Source: a virus
Virus record (IMG/VR): IMGVR_UViG_3300028559_000015
Coordinates: 25,905 to 89,904 of that record
DNA: 64,000 bases
Strand: one strand, 5' to 3'
The notes below the pieces were generated by a model that made no database searches, was not told the origin of the DNA, and worked only from the letters and a program-made list of their open reading frames with translations. Each line of letters opens with the position of its first letter. Positions within the stretch are counted from its first letter, which is position 1. A program made the translations under genes and the position numbers. Below are positions 41,104-49,190 of the stretch, piece after piece.

Positions 41104-41988
41104 ATGCTCCTAGCCCTGGCCAGTGATTTGCACCTCGAATTTTCACCCATCGCCCTTCCTAACACTGAGGGTGCGAAGGTCCTTATTCTGTCCGGTGATA
41201 TCTGTGTTGCCCATTCGCTGCATGATCATCCCATCGACAAGCCTGTGCCTAAAGACGCCATGAAGCCTGGACGTAACCAAAGTGCTGCATATAAGTACCG
41301 TGAGTTCTTCCATCATGTCAATCAAGAATATGATCATGTGGTATACGTCAGCGGCAACCACGAGTTCTACCATGGTCGGTTCCCCGATGCGTATGATTGG
41401 CTGCGTGAGGAAATCAAGAACTATCCTAATATCCACTTCCTTGATAAAGAGCATGTTGAGATTGATGGTGTAACCTTCGTAGGTGGCACCCTCTGGACGG
41501 ATATGAACAAGAATGATCCTACTACTATGCAAGTCGTTAAGGGCATGATGAATGACTTTAGAATCATTCGTAACAGTCAGCGCAACTATGCTAGGTTCAC
41601 TCCACTTGACTCTGTAGTCCATCATAAAGAGACTGTAGAGTACATTAAGAATGTAGTTGACAGTGACCCCGTGAAGAAGTACGTTGTAGTTGGACATCAC
41701 GCTCCTACGTCCTTGAGTATCCATGAAAAGTACAAGAAAGATGTATGGATGAACGGCGGATACTTCAGTGATCTGTCTGAGTTTATCCTAGATCGCCCCC
41801 AGATCGCACTTTGGACTATGGGACACATGCACCACCCGCATAGCTACTATATGGGTGATACATTTGTTGCTTGTAACCCTCGCGGATATGCCGGACACGA
41901 CCCGGACGCTGCTAACTTCAAGTTGCGCTATATTGATTTAGACAACATGCCTGCTAAGTTTGAAGGGGTTAACTGGTCAAGAGATTAA
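41104..41988 (+). CDS. Calcineurin-like metallophosphoesterase
   Basis: 294 aa with the complete metal-binding set: ASDLHLEF near residue 6, LSGDICVA near 31, YVSGNHEFYHG near 82, VVGHHAPTS near 200 and MGHMHHPHSYY near 240. Substrate unknown; such phage enzymes act on nucleotides, nucleic acids or cyclic signals. Own early promoter. It is the intact counterpart of the degenerate gene at 31998-32699. Ends 4 bp inside an antisense homing endonuclease gene. Confidence 0.93.
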   Translation: MLLALASDLHLEFSPIALPNTEGAKVLILSGDICVAHSLHDHPIDKPVPKDAMKPGRNQSAAYKYREFFHHVNQEYDHVVYVSGNHEFYHGRFPDAYDWLREEIKNYPNIHFLDKEHVEIDGVTFVGGTLWTDMNKNDPTTMQVVKGMMNDFRIIRNSQRNYARFTPLDSVVHHKETVEYIKNVVDSDPVKKYVVVGHHAPTSLSIHEKYKKDVWMNGGYFSDLSEFILDRPQIALWTMGHMHHPHSYYMGDTFVACNPRGYAGHDPDAANFKLRYIDLDNMPAKFEGVNWSRD

Positions 41989-42644
41989 AGTCTGCCTCGG
42001 GCCCATTCAGGTCCGGGGCAGTTTCTTGCCATAGTAGATTTGATACCATTGTTCCACCATTTTGTTCCGGAGGTTTGTAAGTTAGGTTTACCTTTCTTAA
42101 CGGAAGGTAGCCTTCCCTTACTGTATCCTTCCGGGACGATGCCGTGTATCATCATTTCGTGAGTATCGTTGTTGACCCAAATCTTTCCTCGCTGTCTATC
42201 GGTGCCGATTCTTGCACCTACATTATTAAATGATAGTCGGCCGGGGATAAAGGCTTCATCAGGAGGTGTCTCTGCAAACACTTGCTTCTCTCCATTATTC
42301 CACCATTTTCGGAGTTTGTTCATTTCAGAAAGGTTAGGCAGCCATTTTAGATAGTTTGCCGTTTTACTCGTATCACCGCCATCACCTGTCTCCGGTCTTA
42401 GATTAGCCCAATCATCACTCTCTACGATGTTCCATAGCTCACTGTAGTATGAACCCCAGTATTCCATTTCTTCTTTAGTTGCACATTCTTTAATGATTTC
42501 CGTATCTAAATCAATTCCGTGTTTTTTGATATGAGGTATCCATCTGTCTCCGGAACCGCAATAGGTATATGGGTCCTTTTCGGTCTTTCCCAGATATTGT
42601 AAGCCGGTTTTCTTATGGGTCTTTTTGTACAAATAAATAGTCAT
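41985..42644 (-). CDS. GIY-YIG-like homing endonuclease with WWNNG repeats
   Basis: 219 aa from ATG 42644 (AAGGAGCAATCAGC). N-terminal IYLYKKTHKKTGLQYLGKTE has the altered GIY-YIG strands Y-L-Y and Y-L-G. C-terminal repeats with K-W-W-N-N-G and E-x-x-x-x-G-R modules are shared with the genes at 36083 and 46175. The stop overlaps the phosphoesterase by 4 bp. Confidence 0.8.
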   Translation of the reverse strand: MTIYLYKKTHKKTGLQYLGKTEKDPYTYCGSGDRWIPHIKKHGIDLDTEIIKECATKEEMEYWGSYYSELWNIVESDDWANLRPETGDGGDTSKTANYLKWLPNLSEMNKLRKWWNNGEKQVFAETPPDEAFIPGRLSFNNVGARIGTDRQRGKIWVNNDTHEMMIHGIVPEGYSKGRLPSVKKGKPNLQTSGTKWWNNGIKSTMARNCPGPEWARGRL

Positions 42645-42669
42645 GCTGATTGCTCCTTCTAGCATTAGA

Positions 42670-42713
42670 GTAGTTGGGATTGTCCAGATCCGCGAACTAC
42701 ACTTTTATTTATG
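42670..42713 (-). promoter_or_regulatory. Late promoter and 5' stem-loop of the homing endonuclease at 42644
   Basis: Late box CATAAATA on minus (42706-42713), GUAGUU/AACUAC stem (42695-42700 and 42670-42675), inner GGAU/AUCC. Confidence 0.65.
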
Positions 42714-42722
42714 CTATTCTCA

Positions 42723-42751
42723 TTGACATTACACCTATCTTCTCTTATAAA
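42723..42751 (+). promoter_or_regulatory. Early sigma70-like promoter
   Basis: TTGACA 42723-42728, 17-bp spacer, TATAAA 42746-42751. A good match, 142 bp before the next start codon. The rest of this 249-bp gap contains a second TTGACA (42774) without a matching -10 and nothing else I can name. Confidence 0.65.
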
Positions 42752-42892
42752 GAACTACGTCAGCTTAAGTTCCTTGACATTTAGTTACCCGTTTTACTTG
42801 TGTAAACCGTTGAATGGTTGTATTATGATAACACGCTGTAATAGAGCCGAAGCCAGCAGTGAGAACTTTTAGAACAAGAAAATAGAACCAAA

Positions 42893-43426
42893 ATGAAGGC
42901 AAGTCTCGGACGCTATCTTCGTACAAAAGAACGGAAGATAGATATTCAAATTGACAAGTTTGATACGTGGTCGCTAGACCACACCTTGGCTTTGATAATT
43001 TTGCCGGCCCTCATTCAACTAAAACAGACTAAGACCGGAACTCCTGGAAGTTTTGTGAATGATAGCGCAGAAGATTATCATGATCAAGCTACATTTGACT
43101 TCATGAAAGAAGATAAGGATGAAGTCTTCCAAAAAGGATGCGATGAATGGGACGACACGCTTGACAAGATGATTTGGGCTTTTCAGCAGATTGCATTGGG
43201 TGACTATGATAGCAAGTATCATCACGGTGAGATAGATATCGCTTGGGAGAAGACAGACAAGCAGTATCCAAATCCTACAACAGGAAAGATGGAAAGCACC
43301 TACCAGATGGTTGACAAAAATCCCGGTGATCATTGGTATGATTCCGTTGGACATCAACTGCATGAGGAACGAATCCAAGAAGGTTTAGAACTGTTCGGCA
43401 AACATTTCCGCTCACTTTGGGATTAG
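42893..43426 (+). CDS. Conserved hypothetical phage protein, 177 aa
   Basis: IDIQIDKFDTWSLDHTLALI, then ILPALIQLKQTKTGTP, then an acidic helix DDTLDKMIWAFQQIALGDYD; ends EGLELFGKHFRSLWD. Matches a family I recall from many T4-like phages, without known function. No signal peptide. Confidence 0.75.
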   Translation: MKASLGRYLRTKERKIDIQIDKFDTWSLDHTLALIILPALIQLKQTKTGTPGSFVNDSAEDYHDQATFDFMKEDKDEVFQKGCDEWDDTLDKMIWAFQQIALGDYDSKYHHGEIDIAWEKTDKQYPNPTTGKMESTYQMVDKNPGDHWYDSVGHQLHEERIQEGLELFGKHFRSLWD

Positions 43427-43451
43427 GTTATCTTTAACCCCATAAAGCATA

Positions 43452-43976
43452 ATGAAAGATTTAAAAATGAAGCACAAATACATATCCCTTTATATGGATA
43501 TCGCCGAAAGAATAAGCCAAATGTCACACGCCAAACGCCTTCAAGTTGGCAGCGTGATAGTAAAAGAAAACACTATTCTGTCCTATGGTTGGAATGGCAT
43601 GCCTGCGGGATGGCCGAACACATGTGAATACAAGGAATATAAGAAACCGCATTGGATTGGAATTGATCCAATGACGCTCACTCCCTTTGATGAATTATAT
43701 CCGTTAGAAGACGAGGAGGGTAGATATAGATGGGTCACAAAACCCGAAACACTTCACTCCGAAATGAATGCCCTAATGAAAGTGGCGCAATCTACTGAGT
43801 CTTCGTCGGGAGCAACATTGTTTTGCACCCATGCCCCGTGCATCGATTGTGCAAAAGCGATCTTTCAAGCCGGTATCTCTAATCTGTACTACCGAGAAGA
43901 ATACCGCTCAACATCGGGAACACAGTTTTTGAAGATATCGGGAGTAAATGTCCATAGATATTCCGACCTCCCATAA
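43452..43976 (+). CDS. cd: dCMP deaminase (T4 Cd-like)
   Basis: 174 aa. Zinc-dependent deaminase: HSEMNAL near residue 101 (H-x-E motif) and CTHAPCIDCAKAIF near 125 (P-C-x-x-C). Provides dUMP for dTTP synthesis. The N-terminal SHAKRLQVGSVIVKENTILSY is also typical. An alternate start ATG at 43470 is possible. Nucleotide metabolism gene, expressed early in T4. Confidence 0.9.
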   Translation: MKDLKMKHKYISLYMDIAERISQMSHAKRLQVGSVIVKENTILSYGWNGMPAGWPNTCEYKEYKKPHWIGIDPMTLTPFDELYPLEDEEGRYRWVTKPETLHSEMNALMKVAQSTESSSGATLFCTHAPCIDCAKAIFQAGISNLYYREEYRSTSGTQFLKISGVNVHRYSDLP

Positions 43977-44163
43977 AGCTAACATAACAATAGAGTTTGG
44001 TCAGCTACAAACAATCGTAGACTGGTGTGAACGCAATTGTGTTTCTGAATTTTGGTATTCCGGAGAACACGAACGCTGGGATGGTGATACATTGTATTAT
44101 GGATATGAGTTTTACTTCGTGTCCGAGAAAGACTATTTTGCATTTATGATTTGGAAAACGTAA
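43948..44163 (+). CDS. Hypothetical protein, 71 aa
   Basis: Start ATG inside the 3' end of the deaminase gene, 29 bp overlap. VDWCERNCVSEFWYSGEHER then a beta part YYGYEFYFVSEKDYFAFMIW. Unassigned. Confidence 0.6.
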   Translation: MSIDIPTSHKANITIEFGQLQTIVDWCERNCVSEFWYSGEHERWDGDTLYYGYEFYFVSEKDYFAFMIWKT

Positions 44164-44432
44164 TGAAGTTCTATGTGTTCAAGAGAGAATCTAATAAGTT
44201 TGATGATATTCTCAAAGATGTAGCAGTAAAGCCGATTATCAGATACAAGATTAGATACAAGGACCATTTGATACTCGGATTTTCCAATGACGATGAAAAG
44301 ATCATGTCATACATGACTCTCAAGTACGGTGATGACATGATCTCTTTCAATGACATTGCGCCCGATAGAACTCCTATCATGGGCAAAGATTATACACCTG
44401 TTCGCAGAGACAAAAAGGTTGTTAGGTCTTAG
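44163..44432 (+). CDS. Hypothetical protein, 89 aa
   Basis: ATG 44163 overlaps the previous stop as TAATG. Contains alternating charged and hydrophobic residues (RYKIRYKDHLILGFSNDDEK) with a basic C-terminus RRDKKVVRS. Unassigned. Last 11 bp overlap the antisense lysozyme gene. Confidence 0.6.
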   Translation: MKFYVFKRESNKFDDILKDVAVKPIIRYKIRYKDHLILGFSNDDEKIMSYMTLKYGDDMISFNDIAPDRTPIMGKDYTPVRRDKKVVRS

Positions 44433-45048
44433 TAAGACCTAACATTACAGCGTACTTTTTAGTTTTGTCTTTGCGGTCATCAAGTCCGTGAGTACCTCCA
44501 TTGATGCGTTTTGTTAATGCAAGAATAGTAGCATCGTCTACACCTTTGTCGCATATAGCCCATAGCTTGTTTGTTTCAAAGAAGAACATTGCGCTCTCGA
44601 AAGAATACTTGGTTGCGACGATATCAGGATTGGTCATTACCTCTGGATCACCGATGTGCTTTGAGAATGCTAGGTAGTTATCTTTACCAGTCAACTGAAT
44701 AGCTCCGCGACCACGGTATTTCCATCCGTCACCACTCTTTTCGTCACCGTTGCCCATGCGACTTGCATAAACACGATTAGCAATCATTTCTGGTTTGCGT
44801 TCATACTTTGCAGCAGTAGCAGCATCAGGGAAATACTTCTTAAAAGTGCCTTGTAGACCCTTAGCACCATAGTTAAGATTTTCGTTGAATGCTTTGAACT
44901 CACCGCTCTCATGGGCACATTGTGCAAAGAAGTGTGCTGCACGAATCGGCGTCATCTTATAATGAGCTACGGCAGCTTTTAGTGTGCCTGGACCAAATGC
45001 TCCATCAGCGGTAACACCTACTTTTTCTTGAAGATGTATCAAACTCAT
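44422..45048 (-). CDS. Endolysin, glycoside hydrolase family 19
   Basis: 208 aa. Muramidase/chitinase-like lysis enzyme of GH19: FFAQCAHESGEFKAFNENLNY near residue 40, NRVYASRMGNGDE near 92 and YRGRGAIQLTGKDNY near 110. N-terminal QEKVGVTADGAFGPGTLKAA is a peptidoglycan-binding type repeat. Catalytic Glu in HESGEF. AAGGAGAG upstream. Probably transcribed with the next gene from a late promoter. Confidence 0.92.
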   Translation of the reverse strand: MSLIHLQEKVGVTADGAFGPGTLKAAVAHYKMTPIRAAHFFAQCAHESGEFKAFNENLNYGAKGLQGTFKKYFPDAATAAKYERKPEMIANRVYASRMGNGDEKSGDGWKYRGRGAIQLTGKDNYLAFSKHIGDPEVMTNPDIVATKYSFESAMFFFETNKLWAICDKGVDDATILALTKRINGGTHGLDDRKDKTKKYAVMLGLTKT

Positions 45049-45058
45049 TTAACTCTCC

Positions 45059-45559
45059 TTAGAATGTTTTCCATTCGTCTTTTGGATCAAAATCATTAGT
45101 TGGCAAGTACTTAGTTGACTTACCGTCTTTCTTTGCGATCAACTTCTGCTTGCGGTTACCGCCTTCTTTCTTGATAGAAGCATGTACCCAACCTGAGTTC
45201 TTGTCACCTTCGACATAGAATTCCAAAATTATTTGGTCAAACTCTAGGTTATCAGCAATCCAGTCTGCTACAATTTTGTTTGAAATACCGTTGATTTCAA
45301 AGTCAATAGCTTGACCATTAACGTGCTGACTGGTCTTTGAGCCGCCTACAGCAGCATTAACCTTCGGTGCACGATATGATGAGTTGATTGTTATCGGCTT
45401 ACCAAAGTGCTTACGTACTGGCTCAAGAATTTTCTCACAGCAATAACGCATGTTTTCAATATGCTCTGGTGTAGGAGTATTTGATAAACCTAAACGTTTA
45501 GCGGTAGGTGATACAATCATTTCTTCTAATGTAAAGTTTTCTGTTAATTTTGTTGGCAT
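45059..45559 (-). CDS. Endolysin, peptidase M15 (VanY/D-Ala-D-Ala type)
   Basis: 166 aa. Zinc peptidase: SQHVNGQAIDFEI near residue 83 gives the His and Asp ligands, GWVHASIKK near 123 the second His. N-terminal NFTLEEMIVSPTAKRLGLSN is typical of phage M15 peptidases. Cuts peptide cross-links of peptidoglycan. Late promoter CATAAATA at 45586. Two endolysins of different chemistry in tandem. Confidence 0.9.
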   Translation of the reverse strand: MPTKLTENFTLEEMIVSPTAKRLGLSNTPTPEHIENMRYCCEKILEPVRKHFGKPITINSSYRAPKVNAAVGGSKTSQHVNGQAIDFEINGISNKIVADWIADNLEFDQIILEFYVEGDKNSGWVHASIKKEGGNRKQKLIAKKDGKSTKYLPTNDFDPKDEWKTF

Positions 45560-45585
45560 TCACTTGCTCTCTCTTCCAGTAAATG

Positions 45586-45593
45586 TATTTATG
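45586..45593 (-). promoter_or_regulatory. Late promoter CATAAATA (minus strand)
   Basis: Reads CATAAATA on minus, 27 bp before the peptidase ATG. Confidence 0.7.
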
Positions 45594-45611
45594 CAAAAGG
45601 GCTTGACTTTA

Positions 45612-46175
45612 CTATCTATATGTCTTTGGTAGCATTCCCGAGACCCATTCGTCCCCGATTGGTTTCTCTTTTCGGTTAACTGCAATAGAACCATTATTAT
45701 ACCAACGGTTTCCGGCTGTAGTAGGTTTTTGATTGATTCTTCCAGGCACCCAGCCTGCAGGACACGATGTTAGAAACTTACTAGTGACGCCGTTATGATA
45801 CCATCTTCTTGCGGCATTTGTTTTTGCTCGGCGAAGACTTGAGGCTTTTTTTACTTCATCCGTATGTTTTTTGCCAAACATCGGGTTGTTCTTGCCCACT
45901 CCCCCTCCGGTCCCTTCTTCTTCTCTTAAGTTAGCCCATTCCGGACTGTCAACAATGTCCCACATTCTACTATAATGTAGTCCCCAATATCTGGCTTCTT
46001 CCTTAGTAGAGCATTCTTTTATGATTTCCGTAGTCACATCATATCCATGTTTTTTGATGTGAGGTTTCCATAAGGTTCCTGATCCTTGGTATCTATGCGG
46101 ATTTGTGGATTCGGTTTTTCCGAGGTATTTGAACCCGGTTTTGTTGTGGGTCTTCTTATACAAATAAATAGTCAT
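45612..46175 (-). CDS. GIY-YIG-like homing endonuclease with NUMOD3 and WYNNG repeats
   Basis: 187 aa. N-terminal IYLYKKTHNKTGFKYLGKTE is nearly the same as in the gene at 42644, so these are recent paralogues. NUMOD3-like NPMFGKKHTDEVKKASS. C-terminal R-W-Y-H-N-G and R-W-Y-N-N-G repeats. Ends after M-L-P-K-T-Y-R. Fourth gene with the stem-loop leader, fifth GIY-YIG-type gene in this stretch. Confidence 0.8.
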   Translation of the reverse strand: MTIYLYKKTHNKTGFKYLGKTESTNPHRYQGSGTLWKPHIKKHGYDVTTEIIKECSTKEEARYWGLHYSRMWDIVDSPEWANLREEEGTGGGVGKNNPMFGKKHTDEVKKASSLRRAKTNAARRWYHNGVTSKFLTSCPAGWVPGRINQKPTTAGNRWYNNGSIAVNRKEKPIGDEWVSGMLPKTYR

Positions 46176-46200
46176 AGCTGACGGTCTCCAAGGCGTTAGA

Positions 46201-46243
46201 GTAGTTGGGGATTCCCGTCCCGCGAACTACACTTTTATTTATG
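46201..46243 (-). promoter_or_regulatory. Late promoter and 5' stem-loop of the homing endonuclease at 46175
   Basis: Late box CATAAATA on minus (46236-46243), GUAGUU/AACUAC stem (46225-46230 and 46201-46206), inner GGGA/UCCC. Confidence 0.65.
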
Positions 46244-46252
46244 CCATAATGA

Positions 46253-46281
46253 TTGACTTTAACTATCTGTATGTGCTATGT
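46253..46281 (+). promoter_or_regulatory. Weak early promoter candidate
   Basis: TTGACT 46253-46258, 17-bp spacer, CTATGT 46276-46281. The -10 is poor; only the position before the HAD gene supports it. Confidence 0.3.
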
Positions 46282-46288
46282 GTAGAAT

Positions 46289-46831
46289 ATGAAAAAAACA
46301 TACCTCTTTAAAAATAATAACTCAAGTAAGCCGATTGTATACGTGGATCTTGACGGCGTATTAGCTGACCTCTATAACCATGCCGCTGAAATTCACAATG
46401 TTGAACATTACAACGAAATGACGAGAGATGAATGGGAGACATTCTTCAAAGATAGCAACGCACATCATCTTTTTCGTGACATTCCCCCTTTCGTTACTGC
46501 AAATCAACTGCTCAATCTTGCAAAGAAGTATGCCGGCGGATATCGTATTCTTAGCAGCCCATTGAACTTTGACCGCGAAGGTAGCATCAAGGGCAAGCGT
46601 GAATGGCTTGCAAAACATATCAATGTTCCTGCTGATGAGATTATCTTTGAACATGAAAAATACAAGTACGCTGTGCAGCCCGACGGTACTCCTAACGTAT
46701 TGATTGATGATTATGGCGTGAACACTCGTGCATGGGATAACGCAGGAGGCATCGCTTGCAAATATCAGGCTGACGAGAATGACCTTAGTGTGGTAGAGGA
46801 TGTTCTAAAAGAAACATTCGGGGATAAATAG
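46289..46831 (+). CDS. HAD-superfamily 5'-nucleotidase-like protein
   Basis: 180 aa. D-x-D motif I as VYVDLDGVLADL near residue 18, motif II region ILSSPLNFDREGS near 87, motif III/IV NVLIDDYGVNTRAWDNAGG near 136. Resembles cytosolic 5'(3')-deoxyribonucleotidases. May hydrolyse dNMPs or a DNA-base intermediate. Start ATG is preceded by a weak ribosome site. Confidence 0.82.
   Translation: MKKTYLFKNNNSSKPIVYVDLDGVLADLYNHAAEIHNVEHYNEMTRDEWETFFKDSNAHHLFRDIPPFVTANQLLNLAKKYAGGYRILSSPLNFDREGSIKGKREWLAKHINVPADEIIFEHEKYKYAVQPDGTPNVLIDDYGVNTRAWDNAGGIACKYQADENDLSVVEDVLKETFGDK
46823..46830 (+). promoter_or_regulatory. Late promoter GATAAATA
   Basis: GATAAATA across the previous stop codon, 20 bp before ATG 46851 with GGAGAG between. 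Confidence 0.65.
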
Positions 46832-46850
46832 TATTATACATTCGGAGAGC

Positions 46851-48887
46851 ATGATGAGCGATACTAGAGACCTTTACAAGCTATTCAGAGAGCTTGAGAA
46901 CCAGCACCAAGAAAATGACACTGTGCGTTTGCATGACAGTTTTGATTTGGAACTTAACGAACACTTCGTCATTGAAAGCGGCGTGGTTGGTCTAACAGAA
47001 GACGGCGTTATCATCCAGCTTGACGAAGCAGCACTAGAGTTTCTAGACTTTAATGGTATGCTCACAGAATCTTTGCAAGAAGTTGGTCTTAAAGATCATG
47101 AGCCAAGAAAAGTAGAAGGTGTGTACGGTCCGAAGTCGAAGCCTTTTACTAAGAAGTTCAATAATCTAAAAGCGATGAATAAATTTTTCGACCACCCTGA
47201 TAATGAGGGAAACTATGAAATAGAACGTATTTCAAAGGTCACCGAATCAGTTGAGCTTAACGAGATATCTGACAAAGTGCTGACCAGTTACTTGACTAAG
47301 GCCTGGCCCAAGAGAGGTGAGACTGTCCCCGATAAAAGACTGCCCTTTATGCAAAAGGCCAGGGACGCTGCTGATAGATATTGGGACAAGCAGGGAAAGG
47401 AAAATGACGCTGCTGATGTACAAAAAGTGTTGGCTAGAACCCCCAAAGTTCATGACCTAAGACATATGAGTCATGGGGAAGTCTATGATATCACGCAAAC
47501 TTCCGATGAAATTCGTGACGGCGATGTTCTTCATGTAAAGGGCGGCTCTGCCATCATGTTTAAGGCTTGGCCTACAATGGTAAAAGGCGATAGCAACTCT
47601 CTACACACCTGGGACACAGATGCAGGAAACTCATGGGACGACGAGGAAGTAAGCCACTATAAACGCGCAGTTGATATCGCTAGGTCTTTGCCAATCAATT
47701 CGGCCTCAAGCCGAAGCGGCCGCGACGTAGACGAATCAGCAATAGCAGAAGGTTCTAGTCGAGGAGTTGCAGACGCAATTCGTCATAGAATCCTACACAG
47801 TCACAAAGATGTTGTCGCTAAGTACGGTCCTGTCAGAATCATGGCAGCGATTAGAGATAGAGCAGATAACCTAAATGACTTAGAAGAAATCGGTTCAAGC
47901 GACATCAGCATTTGGACTCGTCAAGTTATCGACGATCTAGAAAAGGGTTATTATGATGACGAAGATACAGTTTCGGTCAAGCGAGATGTATCCGAATCAG
48001 CAGAAGATTCTGACATTTTTGCGAAGATTGTAAAGAGCGATGACCCCTTCCAAGTAATTTACGATGGTATCTCGGGTCACTTCGGTGAAGTGGCACGTAT
48101 CAAACTGCAAGACATCTATGATGATGTCGCTCTTGACCACGGAGATCATCCAGACGATGACTTTGAGGAGATCATTGATCGTATGATTCCTCGCATTCAT
48201 GAACTACATGACATTGGGCTTGATTACTCAGCTTCAAAAAAAGACGAGCTAGATGAAATCAAGAAACTTGCATTTGGACGAGACGCTTTAGAAGAAAATC
48301 CTATGTTGATGGCTTTGGGCAGGTCGGCGGCAGTTGGTGCCGCCCGCGAGCTTGCGGGCAATGTCGATGAAGGATGGGGTAAGAACCTTTTAGGGGCTGG
48401 TGCTGTGGTTGGTGCGCTTGCTGCTATTGCCGGTATCGATAAGATGGAAGCAGATCGGCTAATGAAGACTGAACCACAGCTAGTCACATTGACTCAGATG
48501 CGTCAAGAAGCAGAGCGAGAGGGCGACGATAGTGCTGTCGATGCGCTCGATAACCGAATCAGAGTGACACTCAATTCTATCCGTAATACGGGTCGACCTG
48601 TAATGGGTCCAGACGGTGAGCCAGTTGATCCTAGAAAATCATTGGGTGAAGCAGAATATCAAGGACGAAAGGTTACCCTCAATAAGCCGATGCAGGGCGA
48701 TGTTGCAAAGAGCAAAGTCTATGTCAAGAAGCCTGACGGTAAGGTCGTGAAAGTAAACTTCGGCGACAAGAACATGACTATCAAGAAGTCTAACCCGGCG
48801 CGCCGCAAATCATTCCGTGCAAGACACAACTGTGAAAATCCGGGACCAAAATGGAAAGCAAGGTATTGGTCATGCCGAGCCTGGTAA
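46851..48887 (+). CDS. Large late protein with repeated protease-type sites, 678 aa
   Basis: A mosaic of mainly acidic segments separated by ESV- and ESA-type links: LTESLQEVG, VTESVELNEIS, VDESAIAEGS, VSESAEDSD, LGEAEYQG. Several contain L/I-x-E, the cut pattern of the T4 prohead protease, so it may be a processed head-interior polyprotein. A hydrophobic segment (GAGAVVGALAAIAGI) lies near 525. The C-terminus (GRKVTLNKPMQGDVAKSKVY and NPARRKSFRARHNC ending YWSCRAW) is a basic domain seen in other phages. Late promoter upstream. Confidence 0.7.
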   Translation: MMSDTRDLYKLFRELENQHQENDTVRLHDSFDLELNEHFVIESGVVGLTEDGVIIQLDEAALEFLDFNGMLTESLQEVGLKDHEPRKVEGVYGPKSKPFTKKFNNLKAMNKFFDHPDNEGNYEIERISKVTESVELNEISDKVLTSYLTKAWPKRGETVPDKRLPFMQKARDAADRYWDKQGKENDAADVQKVLARTPKVHDLRHMSHGEVYDITQTSDEIRDGDVLHVKGGSAIMFKAWPTMVKGDSNSLHTWDTDAGNSWDDEEVSHYKRAVDIARSLPINSASSRSGRDVDESAIAEGSSRGVADAIRHRILHSHKDVVAKYGPVRIMAAIRDRADNLNDLEEIGSSDISIWTRQVIDDLEKGYYDDEDTVSVKRDVSESAEDSDIFAKIVKSDDPFQVIYDGISGHFGEVARIKLQDIYDDVALDHGDHPDDDFEEIIDRMIPRIHELHDIGLDYSASKKDELDEIKKLAFGRDALEENPMLMALGRSAAVGAARELAGNVDEGWGKNLLGAGAVVGALAAIAGIDKMEADRLMKTEPQLVTLTQMRQEAEREGDDSAVDALDNRIRVTLNSIRNTGRPVMGPDGEPVDPRKSLGEAEYQGRKVTLNKPMQGDVAKSKVYVKKPDGKVVKVNFGDKNMTIKKSNPARRKSFRARHNCENPGPKWKARYWSCRAW

Positions 48888-48910
48888 AAAAGTTTGTGCT
48901 TGGCACAGAG

Positions 48911-48918
48911 ACTAAATA
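48911..48918 (+). promoter_or_regulatory. Late-type box ACTAAATA, 5 bp from a start codon
   Basis: ACTAAATA, five bases before ATG 48924. Confidence 0.4.
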
Positions 48919-48923
48919 TTTCT

Positions 48924-49019
48924 ATGACTGAACGAGCACCGAAAGAAGCAAAGGGCGGAGTTTTTTCCAACGCCAGCATTCCTTTGCTAGTTCATCGTCT
49001 GGGAAGAATTGCAGTATAA
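48924..49019 (+). CDS. Putative 31-aa peptide
   Basis: ATG 48924 to TAA 49019: MTERAPKEAKGGVFSNASIP and ten more residues ending RIAV. Lies between two real genes with no room for another frame. A late box stands five bases upstream. Too short to name. Confidence 0.45.
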   Translation: MTERAPKEAKGGVFSNASIPLLVHRLGRIAV

Positions 49020-49022
49020 TGC

Positions 49023-49190
49023 ATGTCTGACCCGCGATACGAAGTCATTACCCAAGAAGATCCAGACTCCGGCGATCTTATTATTCCTATCCCTATTCCT
49101 CTTCTTAAGCATTTAGGCTGGAAAGAGGGCGATGACGTTCAGATTGACGTTGGGGAAGATGGACAAATCTATTTGAGGAAAGCAAACTAA
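49023..49190 (+). CDS. AbrB/SpoVT-like small protein, 55 aa
   Basis: MSDPRYEVITQEDPDSGDLI, then IPLLKHLGWKEGDDVQIDVG and GQIYLRKAN. The pattern strand - I-P-I-P-x-x-x-L-x-x-L-G-W-K-E-G-D - strand is that of SpoVT/AbrB or MazE-type DNA-binding folds. Start three bases after the 31-aa frame; the stop overlaps the next start as TAATG. It might be a transcription factor for late genes. Confidence 0.7.
   Translation: MSDPRYEVITQEDPDSGDLIIPIPIPLLKHLGWKEGDDVQIDVGEDGQIYLRKAN

Noticed and set aside
42774-42803. Second TTGACA in the gap before 42893
   Set aside because: No acceptable -10 hexamer at 16-18 bp.
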